From Eucalyptus grandis (Eukaryota > Streptophyta > Magnoliopsida > Myrtales > Myrtaceae), in NCBI RefSeq assembly GCF_016545825.1, contig NC_052616.1, positions 56,937,278 through 57,001,277 on the forward strand: 64,000 nucleotides of DNA, given 5' to 3'. A model generated the notes under the pieces. The model did no database searches. It was not told where the DNA came from and saw nothing but the letters and a program-made list of their open reading frames with translations. Numbering within the stretch: position 1 is the stretch's first letter; every line of letters begins with the position of its first letter. Positions 45,638 through 60,080 of this stretch are shown in pieces. The translations under genes were made by a program, and so were the position numbers.

Positions 45638-47320
45638 GCAAGTAAATCAAATTAAAGCAAGAGCTGAATCAAGTGATCCATTTCAAGGTGGGCTGATTTA
45701 CCTAGAACCCATACAATAAGGGTCGGTTCTAATTTTTTGGAACAAGAAACTAAATTGGGACCCTTTGGAATCGACCTAAAACTAACCTAAAATTTGACAA
45801 CTCACTTAAAAAAATTACCAGCCTCAATTATAATTATTACCGACTTTTTTGTAATTGAGTTATCACCTAATTTAAGCTACCAACTCTCATTTGAGCTAGT
45901 TGTTGATGTTTATTTTTTTTTGTTATATCAACTTTTCTTATCTCTAAGAAAAGTAAATTCTATTATCTATTACCACCTTTTATTCAAATTTATTATTACC
46001 AACACCTTAATTTACCAATTTTGCATGGAATTATCAACCTTTATTTTAGTACCTACTTTTTGTCCAATTAAGTTACCGATAAATATTAAGTTACGAACTT
46101 TCATTTAAGTTATTTTCAGATTTTTTTTACGGTACAAACTTTTCTTATCGTTGAACAACTTTTATTGCCCTTGCTTATCAACTTTTTAGAATCTTTTCTA
46201 AAAATTATAAATCTCAATAAGAGTACCTACTGACTCTTCTCTGGTCAAATTATCAATGAATTTTGCATTATCAATTCTTATTTGAGCTAATTACCAACAT
46301 TCTAATTTTGCTCAATAGATGGATGATCTCGAACGATGAAATTCCTAAAGTTGCGTGAATTCAAAATATAGCTTTAATATAAGTAGGTAGTTGCTATCGT
46401 TTCAATTTATGAGATAATTTTGCATAAAAATTCATAATCTTTCAGTCAGTGTTGCAACAACGGAATCGGCCATTCAATTGCATGAACTCATAGGAAACTC
46501 TAAACGGATTAGTATGCAAAGTAGTATATGGGATATCAAAAAAGTAATGACGAAGTGAAAGGGATCAAATATTATCTCTCAGCTCTCTCTTGGCTAATTC
46601 TATCCATCGATCTCGTTGAGACTAGATTTTGATTGGGTCTTTCCACGCAAAAGAAGAAAAGTAAAAAAAAAAAAATCATCTGTCCCAGAATCCAACCAAT
46701 TATGATTGTTTTAGCAATAAAAATGGATAAGATTTCATTACAATTGTGTATGTGATTGGACCCATCTGAAAATTCCATTAGCTAGATCTTTAACTTAGCT
46801 AGATATGACATTTCCCCGTTGAATCTTTGTCTCAAATAACTTTGTTATACATTTATTACTTGATATTGGTTTTTGATTCTACAAAACAGATTGTGTGATG
46901 GCATCGAATGTTAACTACTTGCAAAATAAAACATTTCCCCTAACCATTGTAATAAGAGCAATAAATTTAGTGACTCTTGATATGGATTGCATGCTCAAAG
47001 CGGCCTTGTGGCAAAAATCTAGGGCTTACGGGTTAAGTTATGGATTTAAACTCCAAGTTATGGTTTGGATTTATCCGAAACTATTGCGAGGGACTGAGTT
47101 CATCATCCTCACTTGACCATATGCAGCATAAATCTTGGACCCAAAATAGTAAATTTAGGTTTTAAGCTTTCGATCGCATGTTGTTGCCATTTAAGGTTCG
47201 AATCAAAGGATTGTATTTTGTTTGTCAGTTAGAAAATCTCGCAGGCTGTTATCCTCAAAACTAATTTTTAGCTTTACACTTAATTAGAAACCCTAATCAC
47301 TATTTTTCGCTTCGTTTTCC
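45638..47320. other. Intergenic AT-rich sequence with diffuse internal repetition
   Basis: No gene recognised. Between 45830 and 46300 similar phrases recur about every 130-200 bp (ATCACCTAATTTAAGC, AAATATTAAGTTACGAAC, TTATTTGAGCTAATTACC), suggesting a decayed tandem array. The last few hundred bases precede the ubiquitin-like gene; I see no convincing TATA box. Confidence 0.45.
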
Positions 47321-48119
47321 ATGGATGTCATCTTCGAGCCTCAAAGAGGAAGACCCTTCTCAATCGAAGTGGGTTACTTCGACACAGTTCAAGAGATCAA
47401 AGAAAAGATCCAGAAATACCAAAGGGATCCCCATGACGACACAAACTCTAATCTTCAACGGCCGAGTCCTTCAAGACGAGCGCAACGTCGAGCACTGCGA
47501 GATCCTACAAAACTCTCACGTCCAGCTCGTCGTGGTCGACGCCGCCTCGCCCCAAAACCTTCATAAGGCCGAAGAACCCTCACCATCTCCGAGCACAAAA
47601 CTCCAGCTCAACGTGAAGAGTGCTTCCTTGAAAGCACACGTCCCCGTCGAGATCGACGCGAATGACACGGTAGTGCGGTTGAAGGAGAAGATCCATGAGA
47701 TTGAGGGCGTGCCTGCGGGCCACTTGGCGCTCCAGGCGAATGGCACGGAGTTGCAAGACCACCAGTCGGTCAGGGAGTGCGAGCTCTTGGACAATTCCGA
47801 GGTCGAGGTCTCCGTGAAACAATGCTCCCCGACTACATCGGCGGCGCCCGGCTCCTCCAAGAAGTTGAAGGTGATGGTGTTGACAAAGTGCAGGACAAAG
47901 AGGATTGCGGTCGAGGTTAGCGCATCGGACAATGTTGGGGAGCTGAGGAAGGAGCTCCAGAAGCTGCAAAAGTCGGACCAGTTACATCTGCCACAAGAAG
48001 GCTATTTTTTCATATACAAGCAGAAATTGAGGGATGAAGGTGGGTCGTTTAGGTGGCACCATGTTGGCCAGGGTAACACCATTGAGATCTTCAATGGAAG
48101 CGTCACGGGCGGATCATAG
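47321..48119 (+). CDS. Triple ubiquitin-like domain protein, one frameshift
   Basis: Three divergent ubiquitin folds in one chain of about 265 residues. UBL1 (1-71) runs MDVIFEPQRGRPFSIEVGYF, TVQEIKEKIQ, then GIPMTTQTLIFNGRVLQDER and NSHVQLVV. UBL2 (about 93-165) has KLQLNVKSASLKAHVPVEID, VVRLKEKIHEIEGVPAGHLA and NSEVEVSV. UBL3 (about 180-257) has KKLKVMVLTKCRTKRIAVEV and NVGELRKELQKL. Linkers are Pro/Ser-rich. No LRLRGG lies between domains, so it is not a polyubiquitin precursor; it may bind as an adaptor. The chain ends SVTGGS. The frame breaks once: an extra A in CCAAAGGG near 47420-47424. I chose the ATG at 47321 because it alone gives a complete UBL1. The gene stands 1.6 kb from polyubiquitin pseudogenes, and may be a diverged relative. 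Confidence 0.8.
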
Positions 48120-48298
48120 CTTCATTTTTATTTGCCCCCTTCTTAACTTCTATTCTAGTTATGTTCTCCAATCTCTAGGATGTACACTTAAATTTTAGAA
48201 AATTCAAAACCTCAGCCACCATAAATCTCACCATCGTTGGGCAAGGCGAGCTTGCCCAACCACTGACAAGGCAAGCCCTCGCCCAATCCAATGAGGGC

Positions 48299-48355
<57 letters not shown>

Positions 48356-49227
48356 TAAATGAAAAAAATTAACAAAAAATTTTGAAAAAAATAAAATATT
48401 ATTAAAAAATCATTCGCTAGCAACGGTCGGTGTCCATATCAGCACCAACTGGCCAAATTTGGCCGAATAAACTAAATTAGCACAAATATAAAAGGTTTAG
48501 GACTGAATTAACAAAAAAAAAAAGGTTTATGACTTATTTGGAAAATTTATAATAGGTTTTAGACTTTCTTGATAATTTTCCCCTTTTTAACTAAAAATGC
48601 TTATTTTGTGTTCTCTCGTAGAGATTTTGTAATTTCCTTCACAATGTTTCAGCATTTGTTTGAAAAAAAAAACCATTATCATCAATCCATTATCAAATAA
48701 AGCCAACCATTTTTTGATTCATGCACTCCCATTCTTTAGCTTCCTTCTCTTTTAGCGCCATCACTATCGATGGGATCATACAAATCTTTATAATATAATG
48801 TGTCTTTCATTCAAGAGTCAAGACTTCTTAATAGAGTAATTCAAGACATTTAACTTAAATATGATGCCGTTGTTTCCTTAATTTAACACTAGCTCTATTT
48901 CACCACCCAAGTCGAATATTTGTCTATTTTGGCATGTGAACTGGTCTCTAATTTGGGCCAACAGAGCCATATACAATTCTAGCATTAAAAAGAAATAATA
49001 ATTTTGACCAAAAAAAAAGAGCTAGTATTTTCTCAGCCAATATTAGTGAAGGCCAGTTCAACGAGCGTGGAGTTTTATAATTTTACCTTATCTTTTTTCC
49101 CCCCGAAAATACTGATCTTTATATATATAATAAAAATCTATCATAACCAAAACCAATATTATGCTCAGCACCACCTTCCAGCACATATGCACCTCGTTAC
49201 ATTTAAGAACGTATTTATGTTCTTGTT
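48120..49227. other. Intergenic sequence with GA microsatellite
   Basis: It starts as the 3' flank of the ubiquitin-like gene and includes the long GA run at 48303-48349. No gene or element recognised. Confidence 0.5.
48303..48349. repeat. GA microsatellite
   Basis: About 23 uninterrupted GA units, downstream of the ubiquitin-like gene. Confidence 0.96.
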
Positions 49228-49711
49228 TGGTCCGGAGCGTTCATCATATGAAAACAAAGATCGGTCGTGGCTTCAAAGACCCGACTCAGAAGGAAGTTTG
49301 GTGTAGTTTTCCATGGCCAAAGGGTGGTCGGTTGCAGCAAATTCACCATTCCATGGGATAATCAAGTCAGTGAACAAAGGTAATGCTGGGCAAGACATTA
49401 AAGCAATCGAGCAAGAAGAGAAATGAAGAACCTTGTGAAGTTTAAGAAGCCCAGCAAAAAAGCTAATCGCTGCAACAGCCGAAGGAAGAAGAAAGCACCA
49501 CCATCTCAACACAAGCATCCACGAAGAGAGACCAATGCACAGACGATAGATAGGAAAATAGACTATTTATTCCATTGAAACTAGGATTTATTCACAAGCC
49601 CCACACGATCAGGAACCCATCGGCCCTGATTTCACACAAACACTTTCAAAGAAATTCATTCATAACAACCCACGTTTATAAAGACACCGAGTTTCAAGCG
49701 GACACAACCAC

Positions 49712-50745
<1,034 letters not shown>

Positions 50746-50837
50746 CTTGAGAGAATTCGCTAGGGCTTGGAAAGAGAGAGAGAGAGATGAGACACATAAT
50801 GCCAACTAAAGAGTTCTCGTATTGGACTGGTGCCGTG

Positions 50838-53800
50838 GTAAAAACGATCTTCTTTGGGAGAACCTTTGCCCTTGGAATACGAAGCGGAACATGTTGCGTA
50901 AGTGGATGTACACTAATAATAATGTCAATTTGATACTTCATTAGCCCTTTAGCAACCTGTCTGCAAATAAGGAACAGGATAAGATGAGTATTCATCATCG
51001 TCATGACATAGCCTCAAAAGACCATATAATTAAATCAATATAAACACCTCTCTAACATTATGCGTGCATTCGAAAGTCAAAACAAATGTTTTATCGTAAA
51101 ACATAACTGCTTGATCACCAAGCATATCTGATTACCGTTCTTCTCTACTTTAAGATGGTTTGAACAGTTTTCCCTTGACATTCCAAGTCAAATAGGACTC
51201 CTTATTTGTGACAAGTGATTTGGAGATCCGCCTTTGTTTAGCATAATGCAGCCACAAATTCAAGTTTAACTTGCAGCAAATGATCCTATCAACTGACAGG
51301 ACAGGCTCTAAAAGTAATTAGCCTTGTCATCATTAATTCTTAGAACTTGAAGAATTAGATATAAAGGATAGGGAAGAGCTCCACTATTGGCTGAAGCAAC
51401 AAGTTCCAAGTCTTCGAAGAAAGATGGTCAAAATTTATTCATCAATCAAAGAGAATCCTCCAATTGTCCATCTCATGAGATTACCCAAATAAAATAGTGC
51501 TGGTTCAGATAATTCTATTCTACTCTTGCGGATAAATGCAGCAGTAAATTTCAATTTATAATGCATGTTGCATAAACAACTCAGACGAAATTGGAGAGGA
51601 GAATATATGGAAAAACTATGATGCCTTACTTCTAGGAAGCAAAAGAGTAAGGTGAGGAGAAATAATGACAAAACATATTTTGCTAAAAGAATTACATTTA
51701 TATATCACAGTGTGCCTATACATGAATTCAACATGGTAAACATTTTTTTTTCTGTCTATATTACTCTAATTCTCAACTCTTTATCAAACTTTTATCATGC
51801 AAAACGTGGAAGTTGAACCATCCCTAAAACTAAATGTCCCTACCCCCAAGATGGTCAAAATAATTTATCAATCAAAGAGAATCCTCCAATTGTCCATCTC
51901 ATGAAATTACCCAGATAAACTAGTGCTGGTTCAAATAAATCTATTCTACTCTTGCTGATAAATGCAGCTATAAAGTTTAATATGTAATGCATGTTGCACA
52001 TATAACTCAGATGAAATTGGAGATTAGAATATATAAGAAAACTACGATCCCTTACTTCTAGGAAGCGAAAGAGTAAGACTAGGAGAATTAATGACATAAC
52101 AAATTGTACTAAAAGAATACCATTTATATATCGCAGCGTGCCTATACATGAATCTAATGTGGTAAAGATTTTATTTTTTTGTGCTACTCCAATTCTCAAT
52201 TTACTCTCAAACTTTTATCCTACTTCATTATAAAGTGTGACATTCGAATTCTCACCTAAAACTAAACGTCCCCACCCCAAAGATGGTCAACATTAATTGA
52301 TCAATCAAAGAGAATACTTCAATTCTCCATCTCATGACAAATAAACTAGTGCTGGTTTGGATAAATCTATTCTACTCTTGCGGGGAAATGGAATAGCAAA
52401 GTTCAATTTATAATGCATCTTGCATAAACAACTCAGATGAAATTGGAGAGAAGAGGATATAGGAAACTACGATGCCTTACTTCTAGGAAGCAAAAGAGTA
52501 AGACTAGGAGAATTAATGACAAAATAAATTCTACTAAAAGAATGTCATTTTTGTATCACAGTGTGCCTATACATGAATTCAATGTGGTAAACATATTAAC
52601 TACCATATTTGCAGAACATACGCCAACAAAAACTTGAGGTACTTCCGTAAAAGAAAAAGCTTGCAAGGCCATAGTTACTAGTTCTAATCCTAGTACATCT
52701 AGATTTGGGATTTTATTTGTAGATGCCTAGTAATAGTGAGACCAAAGGCTTAACAAGAGTAAGTGTGACTAAGCGAGATAAAGTTTTTTTTTTTTTTTTT
52801 TTTTTTTTAAGGGTTAGTTCTATTCTAGCTCTCATCTCACTCTTAGATTTTTGCTCTACCTCTTTGTAAAGCATAAAATTTGAACCAACACCTAAAACTA
52901 AACATTCTCACTCCCGACCCCTTTGAATGTGGGGAATCGAACTTCTCATTTGCCCTTCTCAAATGGAAAGGTTGAAGTTGCAGCAATTTAGAATCATGCA
53001 ACCTTACTTTACATTTCCTTCAACAACTACTATACTCCAATCAAAATGAATCTCATGCATATGCTAAACTCCCACGATATATTAGCCATAAATATATATC
53101 AACACTTCCCAATAATAACTTAATCCAAATAAAACCAGGCAATCATTGCACGCAGAATTAAATTTAACATAATTCAGACACAAATTCTAACTTGCAACAA
53201 ATGATCCTATCAACTGACGGGACGGGCTTAAAAAGTAATTGACGTTGTCATCATTAATTCTTAAAAACTTTCAGAACTAGTTATAAAGGATAGAGAAGAG
53301 CTCCACCATTGGCCAAAGCAACAAGTTGCAAGTCTTCGAAGAAAGATGTCAAAATATTATTGATCAATCAAAGAGAATCCTCCAATTGTCCATCTCATGA
53401 AATTACCCAAATAATGCTACTTTTGCAGATAAATGCAGCAATGAAGTTCAATTTATAATGTATCTTGCATAAACAACTCAAATGAGATTGGAGAGAAGAG
53501 GATATAGAAAACTACGATGCCTTACTTCTAGGAAGCAAAAGAGTAAGGCTAGGAGAATTAATGACAAAATAGATATCGCTAAAAGAATGCCATTTATATA
53601 TCACAGTGTGCTTATACATGAATTTGATGTGGTAAACATATTAAATGCCATATTTGCAGAAAATACACCAACGGAAACATGAGAAACATGAGGTACTACG
53701 GTAAAAGCAAAAGTTTGCAAGGCCATAGTTAGTATTCCTAGTCCTAGCACATCTAGATTTGGGCTTTCATTGAGTATGAACAATATCTGCATATGCATAG

Positions 53801-54166
53801 TAATATTGGACCAAAGGCTCAGCAAGAGTAAGTGTTAGCACACACGAAAAAGACTAACCAAGATAAATTTTTATTTTTGTCTATTCTACTCTAACTCTCA
53901 TCTCACTTTCAAACTTTCGCTCTATCTCTTTGTAGAACATGAGAGTCGAACTCGATACTTGAAACTTAACATCATCACCTCCCCCTTACCAAGAGGGAAG
54001 GTTGAAGTTGTAGCAAAGTTTGATTGATGAATAGTTCTCAGAGCACTTCCATGTTAGGTCATCTTCCGAAAGGGAAGTTTTTCACCAAGAAGTTCCAGCT
54101 TCTGGGCAACTGGTCAAATGGCCAAGGTGCATGGTCTGACGACAAATCAGGAACAAATACCCGCAA
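50838..54166 (-). pseudogene. Type-B MGDG synthase pseudogene remnants
   Basis: Two exon remnants of monogalactosyldiacylglycerol synthase, the plastid-envelope enzyme adding galactose to diacylglycerol. About 54166-53990 reads [20 protein letters not shown] and [12 protein letters not shown], then a frameshift, KMT, a stop, and RTIHQSNFATTSTF. About 50960-50838 reads [19 protein letters not shown] and [20 protein letters not shown] after a TTTGCAG acceptor. The HTPWPFNQLP/HQSNF wording fits the type-B (MGD2/MGD3) branch. A third scrap of the first exon end is near 52950-52985. The UDP-galactose-binding C-terminal half is absent. Between the exons lies a tandem array of intron-like sequence. 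The fragment stops at 50838, and polyubiquitin pseudogene A begins downstream on the same strand. Confidence 0.8.
51235..53640. repeat. Complex tandem array of about 430-bp units
   Basis: Four similar units begin near 51446, 51876, 52303 and 53365, each with CCTCCAATTGTCCATCTCAT (or a close variant), CTTACTTCTAGGAAGC and GTGTGCCTATACATGAAT. The first three are spaced about 430 bp. Larger blocks are also duplicated: 51235-51420 matches 53165-53345, and 52970-53160 matches 54475-54665. Short open frames in the units are not conserved as proteins. The array sits where introns of the MGDG synthase remnant should be. Confidence 0.85.
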
Positions 54167-54889
54167 TGAGAACTCTTTACTACACAACATATTTGATCAA
54201 CTAATCTGCCATTTGCTACACACATCATTTTCCCTAATAATTAAGTTGGTCAGCAAGAATTTCTAAGCCAGTGAAAAATAGTGGATATTGAAGAGGGGAG
54301 GAAAACATAAAAACGTCTTTGGGCTTTTGACTTAAATCCCACACGCAGCTTTGGTTGTCACGAAAAGGATCTCCATTTCTTTCGTTTTCCATCGGACCTA
54401 CAAAGTTCCTGCCGCCTTGTTAAGTATTAGCCAAAGTCTATAGTTGATTTTATACCTCATATCTGAAGACTCAACAATTTAGAATCACGTCAACCTCGCT
54501 TTATATTCCTTCAACAACTACCATACTCCAATCAAAATTAACCTTAAGCGTTCACTAAACTCCACTGATTTATTAGGCATTAATCTTTATCAATGCTTCC
54601 CGGTAATAACTTAATCTAAATAAAATCAGGCAATCGTTGTAAGCAGAATTAAATTAAACAGTAACAGGAATTAAAACTGGACATGGTGTAACCTTTTTCC
54701 TGTCATGGACTTCAGACGATATTAGCCAGATGAGTACATTAGCTCTACACCCGCTTGCTCAGGACATACAAGAAGTATTATTCATGATCCCTCGTTAACC
54801 AAACAAAATCTGAATACCGAAACTGAGTCCTGTAAGTGTCCACCGATAATTACTAGCGGACATCCATCCAGTTGCCCCTTTACCTTTCT
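54167..54889. other. Non-coding flank between MGDG synthase remnant and promoter repeats
   Basis: Contains the second copy (54475-54665) of a block also at 52970-53160. I looked for further MGDG synthase exons upstream of 54166 and found none I could support. Confidence 0.5.
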
Positions 54890-55400
54890 TTTGTCTCTCC
54901 GTAGCACCAAGAGTTGCCGTATTGGACCAGTGCAAGCCACGTCATGATGGCCGCGTTTCGATTTTCCATTGGTGTCGGTTGACGGTGGCCCTACCTCAAC
55001 TGCGAATCTTGAAAATATTAATAAAATTAAATTATTTATTTATTTATTTTTGCTGAAATTAATTGATCTTAGTCTTCCGTTACCTTTCTTTTTTCGCCCT
55101 CAATGCTGCGGGACAGCTCATGATCGCCCGTGTCGACACTTCATCGGGCTTTCTTTGCCCGATGATGCCGGTTGACGGTGGGCCCACCTCAACCGGGAAT
55201 CCTGGAAATATCAATAAAGTTAAGTAATTATAATAAATTAATTACTTTTTTACCAAAAAAAGTAATTAATTAATTTATTCTTTTTACAGAAATGATTGAC
55301 CTTAGTTGCCCTTACCTCTCTTTTTCGCTTTCGTGGCTCGAAGAGTCGATTGGACTGGTGCGAGTCACCTCATATCGCTACGTGTCGGTTTCCCATTGGC
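54890..55400 (+). repeat. Two to three tandem copies of a polyubiquitin upstream segment
   Basis: Similar blocks of roughly 200 bp: GGTTGACGGTGG...CCTCAAC at 54978 and 55169, AATATTAATAAA/AATATCAATAAA spacers, GATCTTAGTC/GACCTTAGTT and TTACCTTTCT/TTACCTCTCT near 55060 and 55300, and GTATTGGACCAGTG/GATTGGACTGGTG near 54920 and 55349. The copies lie upstream of the TATA box of pseudogene B. Confidence 0.7.
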
Positions 55401-55410
55401 TTCCCCCAGC

Positions 55411-55419
55411 TATAAAAGG
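55411..55419 (+). promoter_or_regulatory. TATA box upstream of polyubiquitin pseudogene B
   Basis: TATAAAAGG lies about 230 bp upstream of the ATG, with a leader-intron-like region between, a normal plant polyubiquitin promoter spacing. Confidence 0.65.
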
Positions 55420-55454
55420 CTTCTGGTCTACAAAGTGTCTGATGAGTTCTTTCA

Positions 55455-57000
<1,546 letters not shown>

Positions 57001-57446
57001 TATTGACACCTAAATTTTAACGGCCCGTTTAGTCATTAAAAATTAGGGTTTAATTTTATAAAAAAAAAAAAGTATATTAATTAGATAGCATATAGATTTA
57101 GGTGCATTTTATTTTAGTTGGCATTTTTATTTATTGGATCGGTGACGGATGGGTCGGGTGGTGGTTTTGAATTTTTAATTAATAGGCCGGGCAAGGCCCA
57201 TGAAAGGATAAAATTAACCCAAGCCCGTCGTTGTTGTTTAATTGATTATCTTGTGAAAAATTAAGATTTGATGCGATATTATGATGATTTTTGAAAATTA
57301 AGAAAATCGCATTGTAATCTTATTTTTATCATTAGATGATGAAATCGGGGTGAATATTCATGAGATAGGGATTTTTGTGTTCAAGAGGTTATAAGCAATA
57401 TTCGTGAGATGGAAATATTAACAAAAAGATCACGTTTTGTTTCGTC

Positions 57447-57454
57447 TATAAAAG
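57447..57454 (+). promoter_or_regulatory. TATA box of solo LTR B
   Basis: TATAAAAG in the same relative place as TATAAATA of copy A, upstream of the purine-rich leader. Confidence 0.6.
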
Positions 57455-57639
57455 GATGCGTACGGAGTTCATGTAAAGGGAGGTTTCTCTTCGTCGGAAA
57501 AGTAAAAAAAGAGGTTTTGCTTCTGCGAAAAAGAATAGCAGAAAAAGGAAAAAAAGCAGAAAAATAAAAGAAAGAGAGATAGTACGAAGGAGTGCGGCTG
57601 CAGAGAGGAGAAGGGTAAAGGCAGAAGGAAAAGGGTGAT

Positions 57640-58370
57640 TTGACCCCTGCTGTTCATCGTCTTCCCAACCTGCTGCCCACGTTGCTGCTCCAACGCACCC
57701 CGACGCCGGAGCTCCGACGAAGCCCGCCGCTTCTGACCTTGCCGAGCGCCACCTGTCACTGCACCACCGCCGCTCTTGACCTCGAACCGCGCCCCCGACG
57801 ACCGCGCTCGCCCTCGCCGACGCCGCGCCGCTGCAACACCCCCGCTCCGCCCACGACGCCGCCCGTCGATCTCCGAGCTCCGCCGCGCCTCCGCACCGCC
57901 ACTGGTTCGCTCGCCTCTGCCACGCCGCACCTCGCCCGCGCCTACGACGTCCGCAGCTCCGCCGCCGCGCCTCAGCCTGTGCCCCGTCGCCGTTGCTGCT
58001 CTGCTTGCTGACCCACGACGCCGGAACTGAACGCCAAGCCGCTACACACCCGTGGGACAACACCGCTGCAACCCACAACCCTGCAGCAGTTCGAGCCCTA
58101 GCGACACCAGTAGCCGCCAGCCCAGTCGTTCGCGGCGCCCGATCCCCCTGCAGTGGTTCGAGCCCTCACGACGTCTGCCGACCTGATGCACGCCCGAGCG
58201 ACAACCCAACTGCGGCTTGCTCCTAAACGCCCGAGCGACAACCCAACTGCGGCTTGCTCCTAAACGCCGGACAACAACCCCCTGCCCGCTGGTCAGTATT
58301 GCTGCCGCCGGTCCGCCCGCCGCCCTCGTCGGAGCTCCGAACGGCAACCCATCTAGCCGCTGGCTGACTT
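57640..58370. other. CpG-rich island within solo LTR B
   Basis: About 0.7 kb of GC- and CpG-dense sequence with Pro/Arg/Ala-rich frames open on both strands (up to 210 codons on the minus strand). A tandem stretch of about 45 bp is seen at 58190-58265 (CGCCCGAGCGACAACCCAAC twice). No domain recognised. Confidence 0.7.
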
Positions 58371-59822
58371 TAGTTTAGAGGCCAAAACCCTAATTAGGTA
58401 GATTTCTTATTTTATTTTATTTTTGTTCATTTATTTATTTAGTATTTATTATTCATTGTGATGAGATGTTTGATATGAAACAGCATGTGAAATTTGTGTT
58501 TGATAGTCCGATTTTCGCGTCCGAAATCCGACTCGCAATCACAATCGCTTGAAAAATCGCCAATCCGATCTCCCGCCCGAGATTCGATTTGCGATTTATT
58601 TAAAAATTGGCCAACCCGATCTCATGCGCGAGATATGGTTCGCCGGTTTGTAGATATCGATCATATCTTATCTAATTTGTCGTCACGTTAATTGAATCAA
58701 TTTTATTTTGTTAAATAAAAAAATCCAAAAAAATATTTGAGTTAGGATTAGGTTTGTTTTAGAATATTTCTTGTTATCTTGCATATTTAGAAGAGAGATT
58801 TTATTTCGAATTTCAAAAATCAAAAATCAAATCAATCAATTTAGGTTGCTAGTGTTTTTTTACTTAGGTTGCATGTTTAATAATTTGACAATTCCTAATT
58901 TCGAAATTAATAAAACAAAAACACAAAAAAAGGTCATCATGCATATGTAATGTAGAATTATGACATTCTTTATACGTCATTGCATATTAGAATAAATTGA
59001 ATTAAGTTCATACAATGCACGTTTTGTTAGGGCCATTTAATTAGAAATTGCCAGTCATTAGATTAATTTAGATTGCATATTTAAATGTTGCATTTCTTTA
59101 ATTTCGAATCTCATAGAAAATACAAAAAATTATTTTTTAGAATAAATCCATCTCATGCTTCAGGATAGACTACATGCTTATTTATGTCATATTGCTTAGG
59201 TCATATAGCTAAGTCATGTTGCCATGTCATATCATTTCATGTTAAATTAGTGGCATGCATTGCATAAAGCATGATTCTCATTAATTAAGTGAAAACAAAA
59301 AAAGAAATTGCGTGTTAATTAAAAATCATATTTAGGACTGTTGATGTGAATTTTGATCTAACAACGCAGATGCTTTCGTTGCTACGAGGTAAGTCCTGCA
59401 ATTTATTTATTGCTTTACTTGGGTGTTAAATTGGTGGTTTGTGCACCCACATGATCCCTTCACATGTTAGGGAAGTAGATTCAAAATCAATTCAAACTGC
59501 CTGCAAAAACATTTTTGAAATTAAAAGAATGGTACCGAAAGGGCATTAGAGAAATCTAGTGTAACCAAGTCCCCGTACCCATAATCTCTGGTGCGTAGGA
59601 GTAAAATAATTCTCCCGTTATTTTACTTGGGTTTCTAATCGACCCACCAAAAATAGATTAGTGGCGACTCCTAATTAAAAATCAATTGCATGTTAAGAAC
59701 TTGAACCTAAGTCGCGAATTGGTATGGGCTTGGGAAAGCCCGAGTTAAGTCTAGGCTTAACAATCCATTAGCCAAACCCTAGGTGGTTCACCCCTCCGAA
59801 AAAAATTGGTCGCGACATTCTT

Positions 59823-60072
59823 CCTTTGGCTAAGGCCACCGATTTGCTTTTTTAGCTGGGCTTTTTAATTTTTCCATTTCGGCGGGAAAGGCGCTCTTCA
59901 CTTGCGAAATTTTCTTCGCTCCGCTGGAACTTTTTGACCCAAGACTTTTGCGTACTCAAAAGTCTATACTTCTAAATTTCAAAGACTTTATTAGCAAGCA
60001 TGCTTGTTTTCTTCTTTTTCTTTTCTTTCTCTCTTCTTTCTTCTCCTCTAATCTGCGGCCGGTGGTCCTAGG
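59823..60072. other. Short intergenic stretch
   Basis: Begins with sequence like the polyubiquitin 3' flank (59818-59870) and then a CT-rich tract. No gene seen. Confidence 0.45.
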
Positions 60073-60080
60073 CTGCCATG

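Larger units (their letters stand above)
57001..59817 (+). mobile_element. Solo LTR (2.8 kb), copy B of the TGTTGACACC family
   Basis: It starts TATTGACACCTAAATTTT, with the family's TG changed to TA, and ends GGTCGCGACA. A perfect TTCTT target duplication (56996-57000 and 59818-59822) proves the ends. Like copy A it has a TATA box (57447), a purine-rich leader (57460-57640), a GC-rich island (57640-58370), and the conserved AT-rich 3' third with the AAATTGCGTGTTAATTA and GAATTGGTATGGGCTTGGG blocks. No internal retrotransposon domain. Confidence 0.9.

Noticed and set aside
45830..46300. Possible small gene cluster or satellite
   Set aside because: The recurring phrases are too diverged for a clear unit and no frame is kept.
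48303..48349. GA run as a GAGA-type regulatory site of the ubiquitin-like gene
   Set aside because: It lies downstream of the gene; nothing else supports a regulatory role.
57446..58078. 210-codon minus-strand frame
   Set aside because: Same situation in the second solo LTR; not conserved as protein with the first copy as far as I can see.
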